33,444 bases of DNA from Cytophagaceae bacterium (GTDB lineage Bacteria; Bacteroidota; Bacteroidia; Cytophagales; Cytophagaceae). The notes below the pieces were generated by a model. It was not told the DNA's origin. It did not search any database and saw only the letters and a program-made list of their open reading frames with translations. Positions within the stretch are counted from its first letter, which is position 1. Each line of letters starts with the position of its first letter. Below are positions 23,047 to 30,608 of this stretch, piece after piece. Both the position numbers and the translations under genes were made by a program. The stretch is from NCBI GenBank assembly GCA_014376985.1, contig JACMQM010000298.1:1-33444 (forward strand), given 5' to 3'.

Positions 23047-25047
23047 CTATTCTAAATATTTCAATCGATTTATTTCCTGTACAGAAAGGAAACGCCACTT
23101 GCCCCTTGACAAATCTTTCTTCGTTAAACCGGCATATGCTACACGATCTAACTTCTCTACTGTATAACCTAGTTCTTCAAAGATACGACGCACGATGCGG
23201 TTACGTCCTTCGTGTATTTCTATACCTAATATTTTACGGGTATGATCGGTCACGGCCAAGTCGTCTACTTTTACAGGACCATCAAACAAACGCAGTTTAC
23301 CGCTTTTGATCATTTCAAAATCTTTCTCTGCGATCGGTTTGTCCAATTCTACCAGGTAGATTTTTTTAATGTTACTGGAAGGATGTGTCAACTTCTGAGA
23401 CAAGTCTCCGTCGTTGGTAAACAACAACAAACCAGTCGTGTTTCTGTCTAATCTTCCTACAGGCACGATGCGTTCTTTACAAGCGTTCGCCACAAGCGCC
23501 ATTACTGTTCTGCGTTCTTGAGGATCGTCTGTAGTGGTGATGAAATCTTTCGGCTTGTTCAGCAATACATAAACAGGTTTTTCCGGAGAGATGATTTTAC
23601 TTCCGTACTTCACAGAATCACCAGGCAATACTTTCGTACCCAACTCAGTTACCACTTTACCGTTTACTTTTACCAAACCTTCCTGAATGAACTGATCTGC
23701 TTCTCTTCTGGAGGCAATACCCGCATTAGACAAGTAACGGTTAAGCCGTATGCCATCTTCCGCTGCCGGTTCGTCTTTACTTCTGGCTTTCTTCACATTC
23801 AGTTCACGGTGGTGACTGTCTGTTTTCTCTTGTTCCTTGCTAAATTTAATATCGATAAAATCTTTGTCCACCTTGCGACGTACCAAAGACTTCTCCGCAC
23901 GCTTCGTCATTTTGACATCGTCTTTTTTCACAGCAGCTTTTTTCGGCTGACGCTTGCGGGCATTGATTTCATCTTCTACAGAGCGAGTGCTCGTTCTACC
24001 GAAGAATTCATCTTCATTAAAACGTGGATTAGTTTTCTCTTCCGAATCGTCTGTTTTCTTTCCTCTTCCAAAACTCTTCGGTGCTCTTTCCGGCTTATCG
24101 CCAAAAGAAGATTTTCTTTTATCGGAAAAACTTTCATTCCCTTCTTTTTTGAAACCACCTGTTCTGCCGGCACCGCCGCGAGGTCCTGATGAGGCTCTTT
24201 CTGATCCAGCGGATGATCTGCTGCTTCTTTCAGATGAACCCTCTTCTTTCTTAAAGCCGCCTGTTCTTCCAGCGCCGCCACGAGGTCCTGATGAAGCTTT
24301 TTCGCTTCTGCCTGTTCCTGATGATGATCTGCTACTTCTTTCAGATGAACCTTCTTCTTTCTTAAAACCACCTGTTCTACCAGCGCCGCCACGAGGTCCT
24401 GAAGAAGCTCGTTCGCTTCTGCCTGATCCTGCTGATGATCTGCTGCTTCTTTCGGATGAACCTTCTTCCTTTTTAAAGCCACCGGTTCTACCTGCACCAC
24501 CGCGCGGTCCTGAAGAGGTGCTGCCACCTCTTTCAGATCCTGCAGAAGATCTGTTTCTATCCGATGGACCATCCTTCTTGAAGCCACCACGTGCACCTCC
24601 TGAAGAAGGTTTTTCACTTCTTCCCGATGAAGCACTTCTTCCTCTGTCAAACGAATCGCCATCAGAAGTTTTATTCTTTGTGCGAGGCCCTGAAGAAGGC
24701 TTGTCATTTTTAGTAAAACCTGCTGTAGAAGAATTTCTACTCTTGTCTCCAAAACCACCGGCGCTTCTCTTTTTAAAGTTCGCGTCCGAAATAGATTTCT
24801 TTTCTTCACGGCTAAATTCGCCTGCTGCAGGACGTGCGCTTCGTCCTCCTGATTTAGCTCCTCCTCTTGATCCTCCCGCAGGACGATCTTCTTTGCTGCC
24901 CGCAGATCTCCCAGCACGGCCTTTGCCGGATGACTTATCAAAAGCAAAAGCAGGCTTAGATTTTCCAGAGCCTGCTTTGCCGCGTGATGTATTGGAGGAA
25001 GACCTACTGTTGCTCCCCTTCTTCTTGTTGTCCATTTGTTTCTTCAT
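23047..25047 (-). CDS. rluB: RsuA/RluB-family rRNA pseudouridine synthase with a long low-complexity N-terminal tail
   Basis: The product has 666 residues, whereas bacterial RluB/RsuA are about 230-300. Residues 1-430 are Ser/Gly/Arg/Lys-rich and disordered-looking. Four copies of SSGPRGGAGRTGGFKKE start at 178, 215, 252 and 286 as tandem units of 37, 37 and 34 residues. Residues 432-478 form an S4 RNA-binding domain (IRLNRYLSNAGIASRREAD...). Residues 495-650 form the catalytic domain with VGRLDRNTTGLLLFTNDG (catalytic Asp534), and HEGRNRIVRRIFEELG downstream. It isomerises a uridine in rRNA, probably 23S. ATG 25047 overlaps scpB by 44 bp; ATG 25035 is an alternative. The RluB rather than RsuA call rests on the scpB neighbour. 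Confidence 0.9.
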   Translation of the reverse strand: MKKQMDNKKKGSNSRSSSNTSRGKAGSGKSKPAFAFDKSSGKGRAGRSAGSKEDRPAGGSRGGAKSGGRSARPAAGEFSREEKKSISDANFKKRSAGGFGDKSRNSSTAGFTKNDKPSSGPRTKNKTSDGDSFDRGRSASSGRSEKPSSGGARGGFKKDGPSDRNRSSAGSERGGSTSSGPRGGAGRTGGFKKEEGSSERSSRSSAGSGRSERASSGPRGGAGRTGGFKKEEGSSERSSRSSSGTGRSEKASSGPRGGAGRTGGFKKEEGSSERSSRSSAGSERASSGPRGGAGRTGGFKKEGNESFSDKRKSSFGDKPERAPKSFGRGKKTDDSEEKTNPRFNEDEFFGRTSTRSVEDEINARKRQPKKAAVKKDDVKMTKRAEKSLVRRKVDKDFIDIKFSKEQEKTDSHHRELNVKKARSKDEPAAEDGIRLNRYLSNAGIASRREADQFIQEGLVKVNGKVVTELGTKVLPGDSVKYGSKIISPEKPVYVLLNKPKDFITTTDDPQERRTVMALVANACKERIVPVGRLDRNTTGLLLFTNDGDLSQKLTHPSSNIKKIYLVELDKPIAEKDFEMIKSGKLRLFDGPVKVDDLAVTDHTRKILGIEIHEGRNRIVRRIFEELGYTVEKLDRVAYAGLTKKDLSRGKWRFLSVQEINRLKYLE
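24139..24516 (-). repeat. Coding tandem repeats in the rluB tail
   Basis: This stretch encodes residues 178-303: three complete units of 111, 111 and 102 bp plus a partial fourth. The units are close in DNA, with repeats of CCACGAGGTCCTGA-like blocks visible on the plus strand. Unit number is likely to vary between strains by slippage or recombination. Confidence 0.8.
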
Positions 25048-25813
25048 CTAAATTATTATCCTCCCCACTTTCTCCCTCACTTTTTTCTTCTTCTTCTTTG
25101 CGTGCTTCTTGTTCAAATCGAATCACGTCTTGCAAGTCCAATTGCTTTCCCGCTTCAATTTCCATAGCCGTCAATGCCGCACCGGCCTGTGCCTGTGCGC
25201 CCGGATCGTTTTCTCCTTCTGTCAAACCAAATTGCGCATAATCGTTGAAGTTCGGGTCCAATTCTGTTCCGATCGTATTTTCAAGTGTAGCAAAATCTTT
25301 TGGACTAGGCAGTTCTACTAAACTGTTCAAGCCAAAATACTCCATGAATTTTTTGCTGGTACCATACAACAAAGGTCTGCCGACACCGTCTGACTTTCCT
25401 TTGATCTCAACCAATTCTTTTTCCAGCAACTTCTGAACGGCGTAATCACAATTCACACCACGGATATCTTCTACTTGTCCTTTGGTGATCGGTTGTTTGT
25501 AGGCTATGATCGCCATGACTTCCAAAGCAGAAGTAGACAATCTTTTCTTAGATTTTTGTTTTAGGAAAATACCTAAGCTGGTTTGGTAAGCAGGCTTCGT
25601 CAAAAACTGATAGCCTCCAGCGATTCTAAATACCTGAAACGGATAATTATCAGACATGTACTTTTCTAACAAAGAATCCAATGCGGCTTCAATGTCTTCA
25701 ATCTGCACTTCTGCCTCAAACATTTCAGACATTACTAATCTGATCTCCTCTGCCTTTACAGGCTCGGTAGCACAGAATACGATGCTTTCAACATGGTTTT
25801 GAAGAAAATCCAT
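25004..25813 (-). CDS. scpB: Segregation and condensation protein B
   Basis: The product has 269 residues. ScpB dimers join ScpA and SMC in the condensin that organises and segregates the chromosome. Two winged-helix domains are visible: residues 1-85 (VESIVFCATEPVKAEEIRLVM...YQFLTKPAYQTSLGIFL), and about 90-170 (LSTSALEVMAIIAYKQPITKGQVEDIRGVNCDYAVQKLLEKELVEIKGKSDGVGRPLLYGTS). This second region is the family signature. The C-terminal 60 residues are acidic and Gln-rich and not conserved. The ATG shares one base with the stop of the upstream dksA-like gene (TAATG), so coupling is expected. The scpA gene is not in the window. Confidence 0.96.
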   Translation of the reverse strand: MDFLQNHVESIVFCATEPVKAEEIRLVMSEMFEAEVQIEDIEAALDSLLEKYMSDNYPFQVFRIAGGYQFLTKPAYQTSLGIFLKQKSKKRLSTSALEVMAIIAYKQPITKGQVEDIRGVNCDYAVQKLLEKELVEIKGKSDGVGRPLLYGTSKKFMEYFGLNSLVELPSPKDFATLENTIGTELDPNFNDYAQFGLTEGENDPGAQAQAGAALTAMEIEAGKQLDLQDVIRFEQEARKEEEEKSEGESGEDNNLDEETNGQQEEGEQQ

Positions 25814-26556
25814 TACTTACGGTTCAATTTAGCTTCGATGGAATGCTGGGTATGTGGCACGGCACGCAAACGCTCTTTAGGAATCAATTTTCCGGTTTCG
25901 ATACACACGCCATATGTTCCGTTTTTAATACGGATCACAGCGAATTCTAATTGCTGAATAAATTTCATTTGTCTTGCAGCCAACTGACTGAAGCTTTCTT
26001 TTTCCAACGTGTCTGCTCCGTCTTCCAATAACTTTAAATTACTGTTAGAGTTATCAGAACTCTCGTCGTTCTTTCTGCTCAAAGATTCTTTGATGTAAAC
26101 CAATTCTTTCTTTGCTCTTTCAAGTTTTTCAAGGATCAATGCTTCAAACTCTTTCAATTCTTCTTCAGAATACTTGGTGCGTGTATCCTCCGGTCCGTTG
26201 GTGTTGTTCTTAGGTTGCATAATAGCTTGTGGTTTAACCTTTTTGCTGTTTAATTCTAAAACCTGTGGAGAGGTTTCTTTTATGACTACTTTTTTTATCG
26301 GTGGTTTTGCTTTCGCTACAACTTTTTTAGGAGCTGCTGCTGCTTTTTTAACGACTGCTTTTTTTGCCGTGACTTTCTTCACTGCTGTTTTTTTTGCAGG
26401 GGCTTTTTTAGCTGCTGTTTTCTTTGCAGCAAGTTTAGCTTTTGGCTTCACTGTTTTTGCTGACTTTTTTGCTGCAGTTTTTTTTACCGCCGCTTTCTTT
26501 TTTACAACTGCCTTTTTTACAGCTGTTTTCTTTTGTACTTTTTTAACCTTCGCCAT
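25813..26556 (-). CDS. TraR/DksA-family protein with a histone-H1-like Lys/Ala N-terminal tail
   Basis: The product has 247 residues. Residues 1-95 are almost only Lys, Ala, Val and Thr, in AAKK/VKK/AVKK repeats like those of histone H1 and bacterial H1-like proteins, and could bind DNA. Residues 125-210 are the coiled coil (SEEELKEFEALILEKLERAKKEL...). Residues 213-240 are the zinc-finger region, with only one Cys (C218, in YGVCIETGKLIPKERLRAVPH) instead of four, so zinc binding is doubtful. DksA-type proteins enter the RNA polymerase secondary channel with ppGpp. I chose ATG 26556 because the frame is open further upstream but the extra sequence is not family-like. It is the first gene of the operon with scpB and rluB. 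Confidence 0.88.
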   Translation of the reverse strand: MAKVKKVQKKTAVKKAVVKKKAAVKKTAAKKSAKTVKPKAKLAAKKTAAKKAPAKKTAVKKVTAKKAVVKKAAAAPKKVVAKAKPPIKKVVIKETSPQVLELNSKKVKPQAIMQPKNNTNGPEDTRTKYSEEELKEFEALILEKLERAKKELVYIKESLSRKNDESSDNSNSNLKLLEDGADTLEKESFSQLAARQMKFIQQLEFAVIRIKNGTYGVCIETGKLIPKERLRAVPHTQHSIEAKLNRK

Positions 26557-26614
26557 AAAAAATAATGAATGAACCCCCGTATTTTCTTCTACCTTACCGG
26601 CAATTATTTGTCTG

Positions 26615-26622
26615 CAAAGGTA
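26615..26622 (-). promoter_or_regulatory. Candidate -7 box of the dksA-like/scpB/rluB operon
   Basis: On the minus strand TACCTTTG matches TAnnTTTG exactly, giving a leader of about 50 nt before the ATG at 26556. A TTG lies 14 bp upstream, which is too near for an ideal -33. Confidence 0.45.
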
Positions 26623-26683
26623 ATAAATAAAAGATTCAAGTCCTTGTAATTTTACACCTGAAGTGTGAATTTTCCACACGAAA

Positions 26684-28444
26684 TCAACGCAATAAGACCG
26701 AAATGGTATCCTTGATTTTAAGGTGTTCTCCGTCAGGATGGAAAAATTCGGCAACAACCAGGTATAATCCAGTGCTAACTGGTTGTAAACTAGCATCCGT
26801 TCCGTTCCAGGTGCACATTCCACGCGCATCTGATGGCCCGCTTGGCTGCAGCGAACAAATCCAATTTCCCTGCAAAGAAAAAATATCCATCCGCAGCGAT
26901 CCGCCGGGTTTGGGCAGGGCATAACGAATGTTTGCATAATTTCGGTAACCATCTGTACCCGGAGAAATCGAATGAGGCTCTATACTGAGCCAACCTCCTA
27001 CTTCCCCCGATTCAGCCTGAGAATTGGCATATCCTGGGGTCGCACCGCCGGATGAAGTAGAAGCTGATTGCCAGTTGTTTGTCCATTGCGAAGGATCTCG
27101 GGCATTTACCCGTTCTAAAGAAACACCCTCCTTACTTTCCAATAATGGATGGTGCATACTTTGGTTATAATGAAAAAAGTCAATGGAGTCATTCGCTTCG
27201 TTCAACCATATGACTTCGCCTTCATCATCCGGCAAAACCGGCAAATTAATGGGCATAAAAGCACCTGCGACAGACAACGGATAAAAATCCATCACTGCAT
27301 TGCTGTCTTTTGTTAAAATAAGGTAAACACCAGGTTCCATAAGCATTGGTGGTAGCAATACTTCTTCTCCGGATTGATTTTTTATTTTGGTTCCGTTGCA
27401 TTCTACATACCATGGACTGACATTATAAAGTTCTATAAAATCAACGCCGTAAGAGAAAGGATTAAACAACAATTCATTGATGACTACATCTCGTTTTTGC
27501 AGCATTTTCGGCTTAATCAATTGCATTGTTTCAATCTTCATATTTCCAGCACGGTCTCTGATACCGGTCAATTGAGCTACCCATGCTGTTCCTTCTTCAA
27601 TGAATGATGAGGTGTCCTGAATCAATAGAGATTTCTCTGTAATCCATTGAAAAGGAAAAGAAAAAGCATTTTCCTCTATCTGAAATACCGGAACAGACAA
27701 TGGATTCAGCGCTTCGTTAAAAAACAACAACCAACCATTTTGTTCTCTCTGATAAACTTGTGAGACCAATTGGGGAGCTTCCAGATCTACAAAACCACCG
27801 TCGATTTTTAAGTCATCAAAGTAAAAATTGTTTCTTCGTGTCGACGAATGCACACATAAAAAGCCAAAGGCTTCCGAAGCAAAAATAGCGGGGTAAGTAC
27901 CCGTACTTTCCAACTGGAAATTTTCTCCTCCCAGAGTATCCGCATACACTTCCCATTTATCCAGATGATCTCTCAATACCTTTATCCGCAGGGTGACCGG
28001 ATTACCTGCTGCATGTCCTTCCTTACCTTTGGCGACAAGAGTTTGCAAAGTACCTTTTTGATAATACAAATCGATTCCGTCCTTGCTGCCGGAGAGCCCT
28101 CCAATCTTGAGGTAATAAGCTTCCAGTTGTGGATCGAGCAGGTTAGTAGAAGAAGCCGCCAGAAAAACTTTGGTGTAGTTGGAAGTAGAACTTTCAAAAT
28201 TCAAATTCAACCAAAAACTCCAGGACGCACCAGCCAGTGCATTGGAATAAGTTTGCAGAAAAATCTTGCCGGATGCTGCAGGTCCGTTGGACTGCAATTG
28301 CTTGTCGGCATTGATCCGAAAATAAGACGAGTCGCCTTGCCAGGGATGAGGATTTGTGAGACTTTCAGAAAAATCTTCTTGAAACTGCGCAAGAGAAGTC
28401 AAAGAAGAAAAAAGAAATAGAATTGATAAATACCTAGTAATCAT
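26684..28444 (-). CDS. Secreted lamin-tail-domain protein
   Basis: The product has 586 residues and a signal peptide (MITRYLSILFLFSSLTSLAQ). Residues about 25-215 look like a LamG/concanavalin-type beta-sandwich (FNFYFDDLKIDGG-like ending near DDLKIDGGFVDLEAPQ). Next is a bacterial Ig-like segment, then a lamin-tail domain (about 320-440, DVVINELLFNPFSYGVDFIELYN...). The C-terminal 85 residues resemble a FlgD-Ig/T9SS-associated region (NIRYALPKPGGSLRMDIFSLQG). It is probably exported to the surface and may use T9SS. The ATG at 28444 is chosen because the signal peptide starts there. Lamin-tail proteins in bacteria often accompany surface nucleases, but no nuclease domain is present here. Confidence 0.82.
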   Translation of the reverse strand: MITRYLSILFLFSSLTSLAQFQEDFSESLTNPHPWQGDSSYFRINADKQLQSNGPAASGKIFLQTYSNALAGASWSFWLNLNFESSTSNYTKVFLAASSTNLLDPQLEAYYLKIGGLSGSKDGIDLYYQKGTLQTLVAKGKEGHAAGNPVTLRIKVLRDHLDKWEVYADTLGGENFQLESTGTYPAIFASEAFGFLCVHSSTRRNNFYFDDLKIDGGFVDLEAPQLVSQVYQREQNGWLLFFNEALNPLSVPVFQIEENAFSFPFQWITEKSLLIQDTSSFIEEGTAWVAQLTGIRDRAGNMKIETMQLIKPKMLQKRDVVINELLFNPFSYGVDFIELYNVSPWYVECNGTKIKNQSGEEVLLPPMLMEPGVYLILTKDSNAVMDFYPLSVAGAFMPINLPVLPDDEGEVIWLNEANDSIDFFHYNQSMHHPLLESKEGVSLERVNARDPSQWTNNWQSASTSSGGATPGYANSQAESGEVGGWLSIEPHSISPGTDGYRNYANIRYALPKPGGSLRMDIFSLQGNWICSLQPSGPSDARGMCTWNGTDASLQPVSTGLYLVVAEFFHPDGEHLKIKDTISVLLR

Positions 28445-28555
28445 ACGCGTTAGTTTAAAAAAATAGAAAAAAAGACAATAGATGCCCTTAAAAGGTAATC
28501 TCAAAAATATGGGAGGATGTAAGGCTTAACCACCTTTATCCAATCATGATAGGGC

Positions 28556-28563
28556 CAAAGATA
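28556..28563 (-). promoter_or_regulatory. Candidate -7 box of the lamin-tail gene
   Basis: On the minus strand TATCTTTG matches TAnnTTTG exactly, about 110 bp before the ATG. No clear -33 element. Confidence 0.4.
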
Positions 28564-28660
28564 AAATAATTTAGTTACTTTGTGTCCCTTTAACCTAGAT
28601 TATGTAATCCATCGATAGGATCGGATGGTCTTGATTATTCTGTTAACGATTGATTAAATG

Positions 28661-28697
28661 TTCATAGGATAATAAGGTCTAAAGCATAGTATTTAGT
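28661..28697. repeat. Short motif shared with the ccmB-ccmC spacer
   Basis: This is the second copy of the TTCATAGGATA...CTAAAGCA motif found at 617-655. It lies 39-75 bp upstream of the asd ATG, where a promoter or leader is expected. Confidence 0.4.
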
Positions 28698-28735
28698 AAA
28701 ATCAACAAAACACAAGCAACAAATTATTTAACACT

Positions 28736-29728
28736 ATGAAAGTAGCAGTCGTTGGGGCAACTGGCCTTGTCGGTACCCAAATCCTAAAAGTTCTTGCAGA
28801 AAGAAACTTTCCCGTTACAGAATTGATTCCTGTAGCCTCTCCAAAATCCATTGGTACAGAAATTCAATACAAGGGTAAGGGCTTTAAAGTCGTATCTGTA
28901 GAAGATGCTATTGCTGCAAAACCTGCTATCGCTATTTTCTCAGCAGGTGGTGGCACTTCTTTGGAGCTGGCTCCTAAATTTGCTGAAGTAGGAACTGTTG
29001 TCATCGACAACTCTTCTGCATGGCGCATGGATCCTACCAAGAAATTGGTAGTTCCTGAAGTGAATGCTGATGCCATTACAAAAGAAGATAAGATCATCGC
29101 TAACCCAAACTGTTCTACCATACAAATGGTAGTAGTGATGAACCCTTTGCATAAAAAATATAAAATCAAACGTGTGGTTGTTTCTACTTACCAATCTGTA
29201 ACAGGAACCGGTAAAAAAGCAGTAGATCAATTGATGGATGAAAGGAAAGGCATCATGGACGGCCCTAAAGCTTATCCTTATCAAATCGACCTAAACGTCA
29301 TTCCTCAAATCGATGTGTTCCTGGAAAACGGATACACCAAAGAAGAGATGAAAATGATCAAGGAAACGAACAAGATCATGCGTGACGATTCGATCAAAGT
29401 AACAGCTACTACCGTGCGCATACCGGTAATGGGCGGTCACTCTGAATCGGTGAACATCGAATTTGAAAATGAATTTGACGTGGAAGAAGTGAAAGCATTA
29501 TTGGCAAAAGAAGAAGGCATAATTGTAGTAGACGATATCGCTAACTTGAAATACCCAATGCCTTTGGATTCTCACAACAGAGACGAGGTATTTGTAGGTC
29601 GTATCAGAAGAGATGAAAGTCAGCCGAAAACATTGAACCTTTGGGTAGTGGCGGACAACTTGCGTAAAGGTGCGGCAACTAACGCCATACAAATCGCAGA
29701 ATATTTAGTAGCGAAGAAATTGGTTTAA
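28736..29728 (+). CDS. asd: Aspartate-semialdehyde dehydrogenase
   Basis: The product has 330 residues, the usual length. It reduces aspartyl phosphate to aspartate semialdehyde with NADPH, feeding lysine/diaminopimelate, threonine and methionine synthesis. The N-terminal Rossmann motif is VAVVGATGLVGTQILKVL. IDNSSAWRMD and VPEVNAD follow, then the catalytic Cys in ANPNCSTIQMV, YQSVTGTGKKA, and the C-terminal VRIPVMGGHSESVNIEF. It is transcribed alone, from the divergent region shared with the lamin-tail gene, and ends at a clear terminator. Confidence 0.97.
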   Translation: MKVAVVGATGLVGTQILKVLAERNFPVTELIPVASPKSIGTEIQYKGKGFKVVSVEDAIAAKPAIAIFSAGGGTSLELAPKFAEVGTVVIDNSSAWRMDPTKKLVVPEVNADAITKEDKIIANPNCSTIQMVVVMNPLHKKYKIKRVVVSTYQSVTGTGKKAVDQLMDERKGIMDGPKAYPYQIDLNVIPQIDVFLENGYTKEEMKMIKETNKIMRDDSIKVTATTVRIPVMGGHSESVNIEFENEFDVEEVKALLAKEEGIIVVDDIANLKYPMPLDSHNRDEVFVGRIRRDESQPKTLNLWVVADNLRKGAATNAIQIAEYLVAKKLV

Positions 29729-29749
29729 TTCTTCTTCGTTCAAATTTTG

Positions 29750-29780
29750 AAAACCGAACTCGTAAGGGTTCGGTTTTTTT
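29750..29780 (+). terminator. Intrinsic terminator of asd
   Basis: Arms 29750-29759 and 29768-29777 (AAAACCGAAC with GTTCGGTTTT) surround an 8-nt loop and run into seven T. Confidence 0.9.
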
Positions 29781-29806
29781 GTGTTCTATTAAAACTGTCT
29801 TGCCTC

Positions 29807-30208
29807 TAAATCCCCTAAAGGAGAATTCATATAAATGGATGGATATGGGCTACAGGACTTTCGTCCCTCCGGGACTAATAAGGAAAATAAAACTGATTGT
29901 ATCTTCTACAAGTCCCAGAGTGACGAAAGGCTTGTAGTAAACGAAATATATAAATAAGTAAATCCCTTTTAGAGCAATGTCGTTAAGTTAAGCAAATTGG
30001 TTTCATCGAGCACGAAATGATAAATCCCAGTCTGACAAACAAAAAGTAGTCTGTCAGACTGGGTGTCAGGTCTGAAGACCTGACGCGGATGGAGTTAACG
30101 CTGACTACCTGCTATTGTCCAACAGTGTCAGGTTTGAAAACCTGACACCAAAAAACAACAAGTATTGGAATCCCTTAACTTAACGACATTGCTCCTTTAT
30201 GGGATTTA
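29807..30208. repeat. Nested inverted-repeat island
   Basis: The outer arms 29807-29823 and 30192-30208 pair at 16 of 17 positions (TAAATCCC...AAAGGAG). A second layer has perfect 21-bp arms 29972-29992 and 30174-30194 (core AATGTCGTTAAGTTAAG), extending as an imperfect repeat to 29959 and 30208. Inside are three hairpins: 30026-30063 (12-bp CCCAGTCTGACA stem), 30065-30084 (GTCAGGTC-TGAA-GACCTGAC) and 30125-30148 (GTGTCAGGTT-TGAA-AACCTGACAC). On the left, CTACAAG (29906-29912) and CTTGTAG (29931-29937) flank a CCCAGAGTGACGAAAGG core, of which an inverted, diverged copy lies near 29848-29878. No ORF or transposase is present. The layering suggests successive insertion of small non-coding repeats. 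Confidence 0.75.
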
Positions 30209-30209
30209 G

Positions 30210-30560
30210 GGGTAATAGAGTTGTTTGATAAATAATATCTATTCCATGGCAGAAACACTATCGTTACGCATGCGATAGTCTTTTTCTTCGCTTTCCTTTG
30301 TTTATCCTGATGGAAAGGGAAATGCGCTTTAAATGTTTACGCCGATTAATAGACAACAGCCATACTTCAGCGCTTTAGAATGATCTTTTTCGGATCATCT
30401 CTTTGTTTATCCTGACGAGAACAAAATGTATAGTCATAGGCAGAATTTTGCACGTTCCACCCTTCAAGTCCACGTATATTTGTTTCATGAGAGATCTACT
30501 ATTTACAACGATCAAATCAACAACCCGATAGAATGACAAAGGCAATCCATTCGTCATTTT
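30210..30560. other. Intergenic sequence upstream of yicC
   Basis: No gene is supported here. TTTGTTTATCCTGA occurs twice (about 30297-30310 and 30402-30415). A 7-bp hairpin ACTATCG/CGATAGT (30257-30279) followed by CTTTTT may be a weak terminator. Confidence 0.4.
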
Positions 30561-30588
30561 GAGAAGGTAAAGAGTTTTCATAACTTTA
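30558..30588 (+). promoter_or_regulatory. Candidate promoter of yicC and the GH20 gene
   Basis: TTTG (30558-30561) and TAACTTTA (30581-30588, one mismatch to TAnnTTTG) are separated by 19 bp, the expected Bacteroidota spacing. The leader before the ATG at 30609 would be about 15 nt. Confidence 0.45.
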
Positions 30589-30608
30589 GAGAAATCTATA
30601 TCTATTCT

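Noticed and set aside
23976-24947. Second minus-strand frame in the rluB tail (323 codons)
   Set aside because: It arises from the same low-complexity DNA in another frame and has no recognisable domain.
23954-25051. Long plus-strand ORF (365 codons) antisense to rluB
   Set aside because: It is an artefact of the repetitive Ser/Gly/Arg codons of the rluB tail; the product is an improbable Pro/Leu repeat, and rluB on the minus strand has clear S4 and catalytic domains.
26174-26572. Plus-strand ORF rich in Phe/Ala opposite the dksA-like tail
   Set aside because: It is the antisense of AAA/GCA-type Lys/Ala codons and looks like a false membrane protein.
30375-30581. Minus-strand ORF of 68 codons upstream of yicC
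   Set aside because: No family, no start context and no promoter; composition is like the surrounding intergenic DNA.
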